Shown here: one piece after another, positions 24,944-37,964 of the stretch | Layout: each line of letters starts with the position of its first letter | Position numbering within the stretch: position 1 is the first letter of the stretch | Assembly: GCA_000827265.1 (NCBI GenBank) | Contig: KN834805.1 | Span: forward strand, 174,702-238,701 | DNA: 64,000 nucleotides | Direction of reading: 5' to 3' | DNA from: Collybiopsis luxurians FD-317 M1 | Taxonomy: Eukaryota; Basidiomycota; Agaricomycetes; Agaricales; Omphalotaceae | The notes under the pieces: generated by a model | What the model saw: only the letters and a program-made list of their open reading frames with translations | Databases searched by the model: none | What the model was told of the DNA's origin: nothing | Translations under genes and position numbers: made by a program

Positions 24944-27900
24944 TCATGATTGCCCAGCAGCAGGGTAATTAATTAATTGAAGTAGCTCATCTACTTCAGC
25001 CATAAACTGGCTCCATTCTTCTTGGCTTCAGGAGTTGCATGTCAGCTGAACATTCTAAACAAAACAAAAGGACAAAACCTATATGACTGTACTCACCTCG
25101 AAGACATCCCATTCATGAATTGGCCTGTTCAGTGTTCACCACTGGGTGAATAAGAGAAATCTCAGGCAACAAGCAAATAATAGCCACACATACCTGGACT
25201 AAACCTGTGCACCATTCCATCGACTCCATGGTTGGATAATGTGTTTTTGGATCCATATGGTGTAGAATGGAAAGGCATACCCATCTCCATACCTATGTCT
25301 CTGTCTATGTCTATATGGACTGGCATCCCACCAAGGTCATCTGAAGTGACCGGTAAGCTCCAATCAGTATTGATTGAGGTATTATACTGAGGTGGAGCTC
25401 TTTGCTGAGAGCCTGTGTTTGGCTGGGAAGTATATCCACCCTCGACAGAGTCAGCAGAGATTAAATTCCCTTTGTAGAGACTACAAGTACACTTTAAAGA
25501 TGGAAGCTGCTCCAGTGGAGGTAATGGAATAGTAGAAATGACAGCTAGGAGGATATCCCTAGCATGATGGTCACAGTCAGTCCAAAGGTTATATTTTACA
25601 ACATACACACCAAAGTTGACTGGCCAGTTCAAATCTTGCTGTACACATCAGCTTCAAGGATAGGGTCTAGTGGAACTCTACATACCTGTCTTTGTATAGT
25701 GTCAGCATATCCAGGCATTTCTGGATGTCATTCATTTCTTGAGTTACATTGAGGGACATTTTGAATTGTATTCCACGCCAAAGATTGATTAAAAGAACAA
25801 TAGCACAGGAGAAGATTGGAGGCTGGGAAAAAGAAAATTGCTCATCAATGTGGCTGAAGATTCCCCTAAAATTTGGGTAAGGGATTGCAAGTACATACTA
25901 TAAGGTGTGCAAATCTAATCTTGTATTGTTGATGGTGATCTAGAAGATGAACACAAGAATGAGCAGCATTTGCACAGATGGCCAATGAATGGATTGTCAG
26001 AGCAGATTTTTGACCAGGCCAAGACATGAATTGTTTGTGAACTAGGCAGGTATATTAGCTATGATTGTGTAGGGTCTCAATATTAAAGAAAAAAAACCTT
26101 GTATCTGAGCCCAATAAAATCCCGCATGGAGCATCACTGATTGATGAGCCAATACAGTGTCTTTCTAATGAGGATTGTATCTCACTAGGTGAAAATTGTC
26201 AGCCTCAGTCACCACCATGACTAGCTGTATGGCATAATTACAGAAGTCAGGCAGTGCATCTATCCACTCATTCAAAGCTGAGTCAAGTTCCAAGACAGCC
26301 TTTTGATTCCACTCTCATCTGAAAGGGTTGTTGGTCCCCATGGATCTAAATGTCTTGCTGAGTACTGCAAAGTTCAACACTTGAACCACCTCAAGCTGAA
26401 GAACTTATAATTGAGCATTGCACAAAACCAACAATCTCCATGAGCTTGATGTAGTGAATCTAAAATGTCAATTTTGATGGTGTAGTTTCAGGTTGCTTGA
26501 ATGCATCATCTGGGTTAGGAGCTTCCCAGTATTCATCATCACATATTACAGGTAGTTTGAGGTTGAGACTGAGAAGAATCAGAATATGACAGGATGCAGA
26601 AACCATGAGATAAGTCACTCATTGGTATTGGACAATCTTGGTCTTCCAAGAGCCATACTTGAGGCTGTATCAAAGATAATAAGCTGCCAGAATGCTCGCT
26701 TCCACAACTCGACCTCTTTAGGTTCTCTACCCTTGCCAAAGCTGGATTGATGTACACTGATCATTTGTGCAAGCTGGAATCCAGTTCCAATGAACATCCA
26801 AGCTGTCTCTACCATGTGTGTTCCAAGCATAAAGGTCACAGACAGCTGACTTTGGGTTATTACCCATGTCAAATTGCAAAAAGCTTCAAATACTTACTGG
26901 GTATACTTGTAATGCATAAACAGAAGGAAATTCAAGAGCATTGTTCAGTACAAATGCAATCTGATTGAAGTATCTCCAGCCAGCAGAGTGCTTTGAGGCT
27001 GTATCACTGTTGTACAGGACTTGAGGATCATCTGAGTAATGAGATTCAAGGGCATAGACAGTGAGAACAGTAGAACCAAATGCCTGATCATGCAAATGTA
27101 ATTCTGCTGCAAGAGAATTCTTGAATGAAGGCTTGTGAAGCAAGGGATAGAAAGGGTGAAAGTGTTCCCAATACAAGATCACCAGACTCTTGAGGAGGTC
27201 GCTAGGTGGGTACTCATAGTGCATTGGGCAATACCGGGGTGCAACATGCCACTGAAAAGCAAGGTCAGCCTCACACTGAGAGATAGACAGATACTTAGAT
27301 GAAACTTACAGGCTTCAGATCCCAGAGCTTGGATGTTTTCACACTCCTTCCACTGTGTCCTCTGTCAAGTTTATCCCATTCATCGAGGGCAGTCCGAAGA
27401 AACATGAAATGAGAGGATTGTCCAAAATGGCAGCCTTGGTAGTGGTTCAAGGAAAGACCTTGTAGTCCATCACTCAGAGCTTTGTCAAGATCTATCTCAT
27501 TTCTGGGAGGAGGATCTTTGTCTGATGTGGGGAGGGAGGATGAAGTACCAGCAGGTTCACCTGGTAGAGAGTTTAAACCATGAAGGGAAGCCAATTCCTT
27601 CTCGAGTGCTTGTGAGTGTAAAGCCAAGTCAACTAGCATTTTTCAAACCACATGAGTACTGGTGGGCACACTGAATGTGGCGGGAGCAGCCAAAATAGTG
27701 GAAATTAGAGATCAGGTAGATTCTGGATCCAGAGGGGCCTGCAGGTGGCGCAGCTTTGGACCTTGTTTCTGTAGAGTGGGAATGAGTTTATCAGAGCTTG
27801 CAAAAGATGAGCCATTCACTTTTTTTACAATATCTCATGTGCATTGGAAGTTCATTTTTGAGCATTTGGAACACACATTTCCTGGAGAAATCTTGCCATC

Positions 27901-28019
27901 ACCTATTAAGGCATGTCATTAAATGCTTCAAACACCTTTGCAATAGACCCACAGCAAACTTTGCATTTGAAACAATTATTGCAAGCCTCTCTCTTACCTG
28001 TACTAACTGGGGGGGTCAT
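24944..28019 (-). pseudogene. Zn2Cys6 transcription factor copy B, degenerate
   Basis: This is the minus-strand partner of copy A, closest to the intact copies D and E. It starts at ATG 28019 (MTPPVSTGKREAC) and its last exon ends at 24944. Damage includes zinc-cluster basic residues changed to Lys/Cys (CNNCFKCKVCC against CDNCFRRKVRC in E). There is a TGA at 27643-27645 for an Arg codon, and the exon-6 donor is changed from GT to AT at 26407-26408. A 1-nt deletion lies near 26325, where CTCTCATC replaces CTCTGCATC. The changes are nearly all C-to-T or G-to-A. Several exons (for example 26886-27224 and 25162-25632) remain open and clearly recognisable. Confidence 0.85.
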
Positions 28020-28923
28020 CTCAGGATTCAAGCTTGTCAATATTCACACTAGGTTAGGAAGGGAAAGTTAACTGGGTCCTGCGCTATACACAGGTATGCC
28101 TTGTGCCACATATTCATCATGAAACAAGAGGTCAAAGATTGCCGACAGAGTGGCAGGAGGCTGTTTGCTTGCCGTTTAGCTTTGGGCGCTCTCATGTTAC
28201 TCTTTTTTTTTTTTACCTCATTGCCGTACTAAGGAGTGGAGAGCTGCAATATTTAGGTGAGTTCCAATTGCTAGGGGGTTGGTGCAGGAGTGACCACAAG
28301 GGACATTGTAGCTACTAGTAATACTTGAGCATACTGTATGGTAGTGAAGGGATGCCCTCAGTCCAGGGACCTTAAGAAATGAGCAGAAAATCAATACAAA
28401 AGTGGTCACATTTCCCTCTGCACAATAGAAAGACATCAGGATAAAAGTAAGTCCCCTTTGCAAGTGTAACAGCATTGTGGCATGAACTCTGGTGAGGCTT
28501 GGGCAACATGCCTGCTGCTCCTACACATTGATCAAGCCAAACCCCATGCAACTGACAGCAAACTTAAGTTGGTGCAGCAATGCTCAACAGAGGGACTTGT
28601 AAGCCAGGGGAATTGAGAGCTGGTAACTGGTTGGGGAATTTCATGTGAGTTATATCTAAAATTAGGCAAGGGTTGAAGCTGGAATTACCTCCATCCCAAC
28701 ATACTTAGGATAAATGGGTAGAAATTCCCTGCAAATCTAAGCTCTACCTTGACATAAACACACAATATACATACATGGCATCCATACTCTAATCGAACAT
28801 GCAACCCAAGAAAGACATACCATACACACATGCTGCACAGCTAGATTACATCAGTTTGAGTCCAAATCCCAAAGTCCAGAATCCCTAGTCTACATAGTAC
28901 TCTACATATTGCCCAAAAAGTAT
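28020..28923. other. Cassette spacer, unit 1
   Basis: Homologous to 36,648-37,494 and 44,479-45,300, with a T-rich tract near 28,203. A minus-strand frame (28218-28475 here) is longer in the other two units. No recognisable gene; see the finding on the spacer frame. Confidence 0.5.
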
Positions 28924-30149
28924 TCACACAATGTACATGATGTTTGAGATCATTGAGGCCACCAGTTTTGGGGTGGAGGAGATCTATATCACCAGACAGG
29001 AAAAAGAAGGAGAGAGAACAGTTAGGATGGATATCCCACTCCAGAGGAGTGACTATGTACTCACTGGTTTGCAAACTGGGAGTTGATGTTTGGAGATAGT
29101 GAAAGTAAAAAAAAGAAAGTCAGAACATACAGCCTCTACTTACAATGTACTGAATACTCAAACCAAGAGTGTCAATTGATGTAAGAGAGTTTATCCATTA
29201 CTTTGACTGTATCTGTGAGGAAATTCTTGATGGCTGCAGAGGTGGACAGATTGTGAGTCAAATAAGAGCAAGAAAGAAAGCTCCACTCACTGGTAGGATC
29301 ATTCATTGTGGCAACACCAAACTTGGTTGTGATACTTTGCCAACTCAGTCACCTTGGGCACAGTGTCTAGATAACCCAAAAAGTTTGCTGAGCCTGTGCT
29401 GTACCAGTGGAGGGGCTAATAATTCTGACAACAAAGAAAAAAACACCTCAGCTTTTTGTTTCATGTGATGCAGAAAACCAGGACATACAATGAGATCAAA
29501 GCAATCTGGACATTGCTGAGGAAAAGCTTTGATCCAAGCTTGCCCTTCTAGTGCAGAGGAAATGGCGGGAGCACTGACTTTGATCCCTTGGGATCTTAGA
29601 GGAGTGAGGTGTTGCTTGAAGAGAGAGATAGCATCCACTCCTGGTATGTGGGATTGGTCTGAGTATTTGGGCTTGTTGAATCCCTGCGATATAGAGAAAG
29701 TAGACATTAGAGTGACAGCCCAGGGCAATTTCCAGGAGGGGTGGGCACATGAACTGACCAAAACATATGTTGCTCTCAATGCCCTGACCTTTTTCTGAAA
29801 CCCATCAACCTCATCCTTCCCCCACTGCATAGGAACAAACTCGATTCCCTTTGGCAAGTTGGCAGGAGCTGTATCTCTCCAGTTGTACAACCACGAGATT
29901 GCTGTGTTGGAAATATGGCAAAGGACAGGTCTTGTAGGTGATACCATGTTTGGTGTTGACTCCAGGATGAAGATGAGCAGGATGGACTTGTACAGAAGTT
30001 GAGGCAGAACAGGGGCAAGGGTAGATGGGAGCTGCAACAATGACTGTAAAGGAGGAAAGTGTTTTGAAGAGAGTGACAGCTGTCAAGAGAGCGGAGAGTG
30101 TTGCTTTGAGTGTTGGACAACCATAACTTGATAAAGACAGAAAGGGCAT
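28924..30149 (-). pseudogene. GH128-type beta-1,3-glucanase copy GH-1, degenerate
   Basis: Homologue of the intact gene at 45301-46565. The start at 30149 (MPFLSLSSYG) leads through a signal-peptide-like segment. A frameshift then lies between GITYKT and SNTAISWLYN, since those parts are in different frames. The catalytic-motif codon GAG of GFNEPE is AAG here (complement of 29672-29674), giving GFNKPK. HWYG is changed to HWYS. The changes are mostly G-to-A/C-to-T and the copy is CpG-poor. Because both frame and a likely catalytic glutamate are lost, the copy cannot make an active enzyme. Confidence 0.85.
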
Positions 30150-30463
30150 AGAGCATTTTGTGCTAAAGCTGAACCAGAGCAGCCTGACAGAGCAACAGAC
30201 ATGAGAGAGGGAGGATTGTTAACACCACTTTATTGGTTTTGTCTGGCAGAGATTTTTGCGATAATGTCATATCAACACATCCATTGAAGTTTGAATGTGT
30301 TCGATAAACTAATACTTACTTTAAATGATCAATGTTATAATGAATTGGATATACCTTAGAGGAAAGAGGAAAGAGTAATGTTCTGTTACATGCATGCATG
30401 TAACATGGGATCCGATTACTTAACCTCCTTTCCTGCAATGAGTAGCTGTAAAATCCTGAAATA
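30150..30463. other. Cassette junction between units 1 and 2
   Basis: No gene. It contains sequence shared with 39,163-39,622, including TGTGTTCGATAAACTAATA and the AGAGTAATGTTCTGTTACA variant of the unit-start motif. The unit 1/unit 2 border falls near 30,370. Confidence 0.5.
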
Positions 30464-33304
30464 ATGCCCTCAGTTAGTCTCGGTAAATGAGAGGCTTGTG
30501 ATGGTTGTTATAGATGCAAAGTTTGCTGTAAGACTGCGCAAATCTGTTCAAAGCTTTCAATGACATGTCCTAATAGGCAATGGAGACACTACACCGGGAA
30601 ATGTGTGTTCTGAATACTTAAAATTAAATATGCAATGCCCACAAAATATTGTAAAAAGAGTAACCATCTTGCAAACTCTACTAAACTCACTTCTGCGCTG
30701 CAGAAATGAGGCCCAAAGTGGTGCTACCACCTGGATCCTCCAAATTCAGAATTTGTCCAATCTTTAATTTCTGATATTTTGGCTGCCCCTACTGCATTTA
30801 GTGTGTCTACCAGTACTCAAGTGGTTTGAAGAATGTTAATTGACCTAGCTATACACTCACAAGCACTTGTGAAGGAAACAGCTTCACTTTGTACTAGTAT
30901 AAACTCTCTAACAGGGGGACCTGCCTCTGCTTCATCCTAAGTGCTCACTCCATCAGATGAAGATTGTCCTTCTAGAAGTGAGATAGATCTTGATGAAGCT
31001 TTGAGCAACAGACTAGAAGGTCTTTCCTTGGGTCATAATTGGGGCTGTCATTTTCAACAATCCTCTCAACTGACACTTGTTAGGAGTATCCTTGATGCTT
31101 AAAATGACTTTAACAACAGAGGGCAAATTGAAAGGATTTCTGTGGATTTGAAAAGATGTGAGTTTGGGATTTGAAGCCACTGAGTTGTGTCAGTTGGTCT
31201 ATCTCCCAGTGCAAGGCTTAAACTTCACCTTTCAGTGGTATGTTGCATCACAGTATGAGCTGACACCCTATGAATACCCACCTGATGACCTACTTGAGAG
31301 TGTAGTGGCCTTGTACTGGGAGCATTATTATCCTTTCTATCCTTCATAAGCCTACCTTTGAGAAATCCCTCACATTCAAATTACACTTATATGACCAGAC
31401 ATTTGGTTCTACTGTTCTTGCCATTGTGCACTTGCATCTTGCTATTCAGATGATTATTGAGTCCTATAGCTGTCTGAGATCTTTCTGTGTACATCTCACA
31501 TAGCAGAGATATCCTGCAACTTAATTGGAGATGGGATCCACCTTGCACAGATGATTGACATGCACTGATCAGGGTTTGGCAAGGGTAGAGATCCTAAAGA
31601 GGTTGAGTTGTGGAAGTAAGCATTCTGGCAGCTTATCATCCTTGATACAGCCTTAGGTATAGGCCTTGGAAGGCTAAGATTATCCAATATGAGCGAGTGA
31701 GTTATTTTGCAATTTTACATTCCACTCATATTCAGCTAGCTCCTGGCAGTTTGGACCTTGAACTATCCATAATGTGCAATGATGAGTACTGGGAAACTCC
31801 CAACCCAGATGATGCATTTAAGAAACCTGAAAACACACTGTCAAAATTGGCATATTGGGCTCATCACATCAAGCTCATTGGAATTCTTGGTTTTACTCAA
31901 TACTCAATTGTGAGTCTTCCCATACCCTGTTAAGATTCAAGTGTTGAACTTTGCATTACTCAGCAAGGCACCTTGATCCATGGGGACCAACAACTCTTTC
32001 AGCTGCAGAGTGGAACCAGAAGGCTGTCTTTGAACTTGACTCAGCTTTAAACAAATGGCTAAATGCATTGCCTGATTTCTGTAATTACACAATACAACTG
32101 GCAGTGATAACTGAAGCTGATGATTTTTACATAGTGAAATACAGTCCTCATCAAAAAGAGAATGTATTTGCCCATCAATCAGCAATGCTCTATGCAGTGT
32201 TTTACTGGGTTCAGATTCAAGGTTTGTTCATTAGTAAGGTCTACAATTACTGTTTATCCACCTGCCTATTTCATTGGCCTTTCATTTCTCAACCTGGCCA
32301 GAAATCTATCCTGATGTTTCCTTCACTGGCCATTTGTGCCAATACCGCTTGCTCCTGTGTTCATCTTCTCCATGACCACCACCAAAGATCCAAAATCCAA
32401 TTTCCCCATCTCATGGTATGTAGTGGCAAACCCTTACCAAAAAAATGTTGGAAATTTTGGCTAGATTGACAAGTAATTTTTTTGTGAGCCATTACCATTT
32501 GTCTGTGCCATCTTTCTTTCAACAAACCTCTGGCATGGAATGCAGTTGAAGATGCCCCTCAATGCAACCAGAGAAATGAATGACATACAAAAGTGCCTGG
32601 ATATACTGGCTCTCTACGAAGACAGATATGCAGAATTTTGCTAGGGCATATGAATTCGGAATAGTTTGAAGCTGATGTCTATGGAAAGGTTTGAATCAGC
32701 TGGTCATTATTGGTGCATGTTGTGTGGGATATGGAAAGAGACTGACCATAGCCACCATACAATGGAGATCCTCTTGTCTGTGATTTCCATTGGCCAGCTG
32801 CCTCCAATAGAGAAGTTATCATCTTTGAAGCACACCCATAGTCTCTATGAAGGAAATTCAATGCCTGTCAATTTTGTTGGAGAAGAATTGACTTCCTGGC
32901 CAAATGTGGGCTCACAGGAAATAACTTGACCCCAATATAACCTCTCAGCTGAAGAGTCATTGGGGTAAGAGTTCTTCAATGCCAATCTTGATCCCAATGT
33001 CTAACCACTCACTTCAAATGACCTCGGTGGAATGCTGGTTCATTGAGGTACAGATATGAACATGCCTTCTGGTTCTATGACCAATGTATCTGAACATGCT
33101 GACATGTTATCCATCCAAGAAATGGGTGGAATGGCATATCAAAGTATGGCTTCCTTTTGCTCGAGGTGAGTACAGTTGTTCATCTGTTGTCATGCTCTAA
33201 TGTTCATAAAAGTCCCCTAGTCAAACTGACTGGACTCAGTTTATGGCTGAAAAGTAGATGACCTACTTCAGTTGGTTGGTTACCGTTCCACTGGACAATC
33301 TTGA
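30464..33304 (+). pseudogene. Zn2Cys6 transcription factor copy C, heavily degenerate
   Basis: The exon-1 homologue begins ATGCCCTCAGTTAGTCTCGG at 30464 but hits TGA at 30488-30490, where other copies have CGA or AGA before the zinc cluster. A second CGA-to-TGA stop is at 30827-30829. The middle of exon 4 and most of exon 5 are shortened, since the segment after GTTCTTGCC is compressed near 31430-31500. The last exon has extra A residues (GCTGAAAAGTAG, about 33246-33257) that shift the frame to a stop. Regions 31950-32460 and 32666-32929 are still open and align with exons 7-8 and 11 of the intact copies. Confidence 0.87.
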
Positions 33305-33523
33305 TACTGTACATTCAGTATTTATTCCAATTCAATCATATTCTATGTACTTGAGGCTCTTGGTATCATCACCATGATAAAAATATCACAATCTAAATAT
33401 CATAATCTTGTGTACTGGTTTCAATGTCAAATGATAACCTCGGCTTGGGCTAGCTTCATCAGTTACCTGAACCTACTAGTCCATAAGTACACTTGTGAGC
33501 AGAATATCCATTAATGCGCAAGA

Positions 33524-36500
33524 TCATAATTGCCCAGCAGTGGGGTGATTGAGTAAATGAAGTAGATCATCTACTTCAGCCATAAACTGGCTCCATTCAT
33601 CTTGGCTACAAGAATTGCACATCAGCCAAGCATTCTAAATAATACAAAAAGATGAAATATGACTGTACTTGCCTCAAAGACATCCCACGTGTGACTTGAC
33701 CTGTTCAGGATTCACCGTTGGGTAAATAAGAGAAATCTCATCCATTAAGCAAACAACGGCCACACATACCTGGATCAGACCTGGGCACCATTCCATCAAT
33801 TCCATTGTTGGGTGATGTGTTTTTGGATCCATATGATGTAGAATGGAAAGGCATACCCATTTCCATACCTGTGTCTCTGTCTATGTCTATATGGACTGGC
33901 ATCCCACTGAGGTCATCTGAAGTGACTGGTAAGCTCCAGTCAGCATTGAGACTAAAATTTGCAGAGTCAGCTGACAATCCAATTGAGGTAGTATACTGAG
34001 ATTGAGCTATTTGCTGAGAGCCTGCATTTGGCCAAGAAGTAGATCCATTTTCATTGGAGTTGGTGGAGATTGAATTCCCTTCATAGAGACTACGAGTACG
34101 CTTTAAAAATGGACGCTGCTCTGGTGGTGGTAGTGGACTAGCAGAAATCACAGGTAGGAGGATATTCCTAGCATAGAGGAGACTGTGGAGTCACAGTCTA
34201 TTCAGAGGTTTTATCTTACAAGATACACACCGAAGTCGGCCAGCCAACTCAAACCTTGCCATAAGTGTCAGCTTCAAGGATAGGCCTAGCACAAGTCTAG
34301 CAGGATTTACATACCTGTCTTCATACAGTGCAAGCATATCCAGACACCTTTGGATATCATTCATTTCTCGAGTTGCATTTAGGGACATTTTGGATTGTAT
34401 GCCACGCCAAAGATTGATTGAAAGAACCATAGCACAGGCAAAGATTGGAGGCTGGGTAAGAGAAAAGATTATTCATCAATATGGTTCAATATACCCTATA
34501 AATTTGGATATACATACTATAAGGTGTGCAAATTGAGTCTCATATTGTTGGTGGTAGTCATCTAGAAGATGAATACAAGAATGAGCGGCATTTACACAAA
34601 TTGCCAATGAATGGATTGTTTGAGCAGATTTTTGACCAGGCCAAGACATGAACTGTTTGTGAACTAGACAAGTATATGAGCCATGAGTGTGTAGGCTTAA
34701 TAAATAAAAAAAAACCTTGTATCCTAGCTAAATAAAATCTTGCGTAAAGCATTATTGATTGATGAGCAAACACAGCAGTTTTCTGCTGAGGATTGTATCT
34801 TACTAAGTAAAAATTGTCAGTCTCATTCACCACTAGCTGTGGAACATAGTCACAGAAGTCAGGCAGCACATCTATCCATTCATTCAAAGCTGAGTCCAGT
34901 GCCAAGACAGCCTTCTGATTCCACTCTGCATCTGAAAGAGTTGTGGGTCCCCATGGATCTAGATGTCTTGCCGAATACTGCAAAGTTCAACACTCAAACC
35001 ACAGAGAGTTAAAGAACTCACAATTGAGCGTTGTGCAAAACCAACAATCTCCATGAGTTTGATATAGTGGATCCAAAATGTTAATTTTGATGGTGTGTTT
35101 TTGGGTTGCTTGAATGCATCAACAGGGTTGGGAGCTTCCCAATATTCATCATCACACATTGCAGGGAGTTTGAGGTCCAGACTGAGTGGAATTAGAATAT
35201 GACAGGAAGCAGGAATTATGAGATGACTCACTCATTGATATTGGATGATCTTGGTCTTCCAAGAGACATACTTGAGTTTGTATCGAAGTTGACAAGCTGC
35301 CAGAATGCCCGCTTCCACAACTCAACCTCTTTAGGATCTCTACCCTTGCCAAAGCCAGATCGGTGTACACCCATCATTTGTGCAAGCTGAATCCCAGGTC
35401 CAATGAATGTCCAATATGTCTCTCCCATTTGGGTTCCAAGCATAAAGATCACAGCCAGCTGAGTTCAGATTATTCCCCATGTAGAATTGCAAAAAGTTTC
35501 AAAAGCTTACTGGATATACTTGTAATTCATAAACAGAAGGAACTTTGAAAGCACTGATTGGTACAAATTCAATTTGATTAAAATACCTCCAGCCGGCAGA
35601 GTGCTTTGAGGTTGTATCACTATACAGGACTCGAGGATCATCCGAGTCACGAGATGCAATGGCGCAGACAGCGAGAACAGTAGAGCCGAATGCCCGGTCA
35701 TGCAAATGTAATCCAGCTGCAAGGGATTCCTCAAAAGAAGGCTTGTGAAGGAAGGGATAGAAAGGGTGAAGATGTTCCCAGTACAAGGCCACCAGGCTCT
35801 TGAGAAGGTCGTTAGATGGATATTCATAGTGCATCGGCTGGTACTGGGGTGCGACATGCCACTGAGAGCAAGGTCATCATCCATCACACTGAGAGACAGA
35901 TACTTAGATGAAACTCACTGGCTTCAGTCCCCAGAGCTTGGGTCTGTTCAGACTCTCAGAAATCCTCCCGCTATGTCCTGCATCTAGTGTATCCCGTTCA
36001 TCGAGGGCAGTCTGAAAAAGTGTGAAATAAGAGGATTGTCCAAAATGGCGGATTTGGTAGTGATTCAAGGAAAGCCCTTGAATTCTGTCGCTCAAAGCTT
36101 CATTGACATCTATGTCACTTCGAGAAGGATGATCTTCATTTGATGGAGGGAGGGCTGAGGACGTCGACGAAACAAAGACAGGTTCACCTGGTAGAGAGTT
36201 TATACTACGAAGTGAAGCCAATTCCTTCTCTAGGGCTCGTGAATGTAAGGCCAGGTTGACTAGCATTCCTCGAACAGCTTGGGTACTGGAAGGCACACTG
36301 AACGCGGTAGGAGCAGCCAAAATAGCTGAAATGAGAGATTCAACAGATTCTGAATCCGAGGGAACCTGTGGGTAGCGCGGCTTTCGACCTCGTTTCTACA
36401 GTGCGGAAATGAGTGTATTAGGGCTTGCAAATGGTAAATTGTTTACTTTTTTTACAATATTCCGTGTGCATTGCAAGTTCATTTTTGAGCATTCAGAACA

Positions 36501-36647
36501 TGTATTTCCGAGAGTAGTCTCCCCATCACCTATCCAGGCATGTCATTAAATGCTTCAAACAAACTTGTGCCCGAACTCACAACGAACTTTGCGTCTAAAG
36601 CAATTATCGCAAGCCTCTCTCTTACCTGTACTAACTGGGGGGGTCAT
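33524..36647 (-). CDS. Zn2Cys6 fungal-specific transcription factor, copy D, 813 aa
   Basis: Thirteen exons: 36581-36647, 36447-36529, 35919-36395, 35511-35861, 35232-35458, 35022-35181, 34716-34977, 34518-34663, 34315-34451, 34231-34254, 33770-34167, 33673-33700 and 33524-33605. They total 2442 nt without a stop. The zinc cluster is C13-x2-C16-x6-C23-x9-C33-x2-C36-x6-C43. The fungal-specific regulatory domain covers about residues 210-600 (VALYWEHLHPFYPFLHKPSF, VHRSGFGKGRDP, FAHQSIMLYA, SLAIC). The C-terminus ends SQDEWSQFMAEVDDLL. The product should be a nuclear regulator of the basidiomycete XlnR-like class; its targets are unknown. The intron after exon 12 has a GC donor, and the intron after exon 7 starts GTTTTTTTT, a weak donor. 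It lies between a dead paralogue (C) and a dead GH128 gene. Confidence 0.84.
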
Positions 36648-37494
36648 CTCAGGATTCGAGCTTGTCGATACGCACACTAGGTTAGGAAGGGAAAGTTAAC
36701 CGGGTCCCGCGCTACACAGCACTCCATCAGTATGCCTTGCGCCACATACTCATCATGAAAGTTGGGAACGGGTCGCTGACAGAACGGCAGGAGGCCGTTT
36801 GCTTGCCGTTTAACTTTGGGCGCTCTCATGTTACTCTTTTTTTTTTACCTCATTGCCATACTAAGGAGCGGAGAGCTTCAATATTTAGGTGAGTTCCGAT
36901 TGCTAGGGGGTTGTTGGTGCAGGAGTGACCGCAGGGGATGTTGTAGCTACTAGTAATACTTGAGCATACCGTATGGTAGTGAAGGGATGCCCTCAGTTCA
37001 GGGACCTTAAGAAATGAGCAGGAAATTAACACGAAAGTGGTCACATCTCCCTCTGCGCGATAGGAAGACATCAGGGTAAAAGTAAGTCCCCTTTGCAAGC
37101 ATAACAGCATTGTGGCATGAGCTCTGGTGAGGCTTGGGCAACACGCCCGCTGCTCCTCCACATTGGTCAAGCCAAACCCCACGCAACCGACGGCAAAGTT
37201 GGTAACTAGGTGGGGAATTTCATGTGATAAAATTGGGCAATAGTTGAAGTTGGAATTACCCCCATCCCAACGTACCTAGAATAAATGGGTAGAAATTCCC
37301 TGCAAATCTAAGCTCTACCTTGAAGTAAACACACAACATACATACATGGCATCCATACTCTAATCGAACATGCAACCCAAGAAAGGCATACCATACACAC
37401 ATGCCGCACAGCTAGATTGCACCAGTCCTAGTCCAAATCCCAAATTTCAGAATCCCTAGTCTACGTAGTACTCTATATATTACCCAAAAAGTGT
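36648..37494. other. Cassette spacer, unit 2
   Basis: Homologous to the spacers at 28,020-28,923 and 44,479-45,300. It carries a 110-codon minus-strand frame (36850-37182) of unknown meaning. Confidence 0.5.
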
Positions 37495-37574
37495 TCACAC
37501 AACGCACGCGGTTCCGAGATCGTTGAGGCCACCAGTCTTGGGGTCGAGGAGATCTGTATCATCGCAAAGGAAAG

Positions 37575-37629
<55 letters not shown>

Positions 37630-37911
37630 NNNNNNNNNNNNNNNNNNNNNNNNNNNNNNNNNNNNNNNNNNNNNNNNNNNNNNNNNNNNNNNNNNNNNNN
37701 NNNNNNNNNNNNNNNNNNNNNNNNNNNNNNNNNNNNNNNNNNNNNNNNNNNNNNNNNNNNNNNNNNNNNNNNNNNNNNNNNNNNNNNNNNNNNNNNNNNN
37801 NNNNNNNNNNNNNNNNNNNNNNNNNNNNNNNNNNNNNNNNNNNNNNNNNNNNNNNNNNNNNNNNNNNNNNNNNNNNNNNNNNNNNNNNNNNNNNNNNNNN
37901 NNNNNNNNNNN

Positions 37912-37964
<53 letters not shown>

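Larger units (their letters stand above)
21400..30370. repeat. Tandem cassette unit 1 (copies A, B, GH-1)
   Basis: Order is Zn2Cys6 gene (+), Zn2Cys6 gene (-), spacer, GH128 gene (-). The same order recurs at about 30,371-39,340 and 39,341-46,600. Borders are approximate. All three genes of this unit are degenerate, and the unit is visibly poor in CG dinucleotides compared with units 2 (right half) and 3. Confidence 0.8.
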
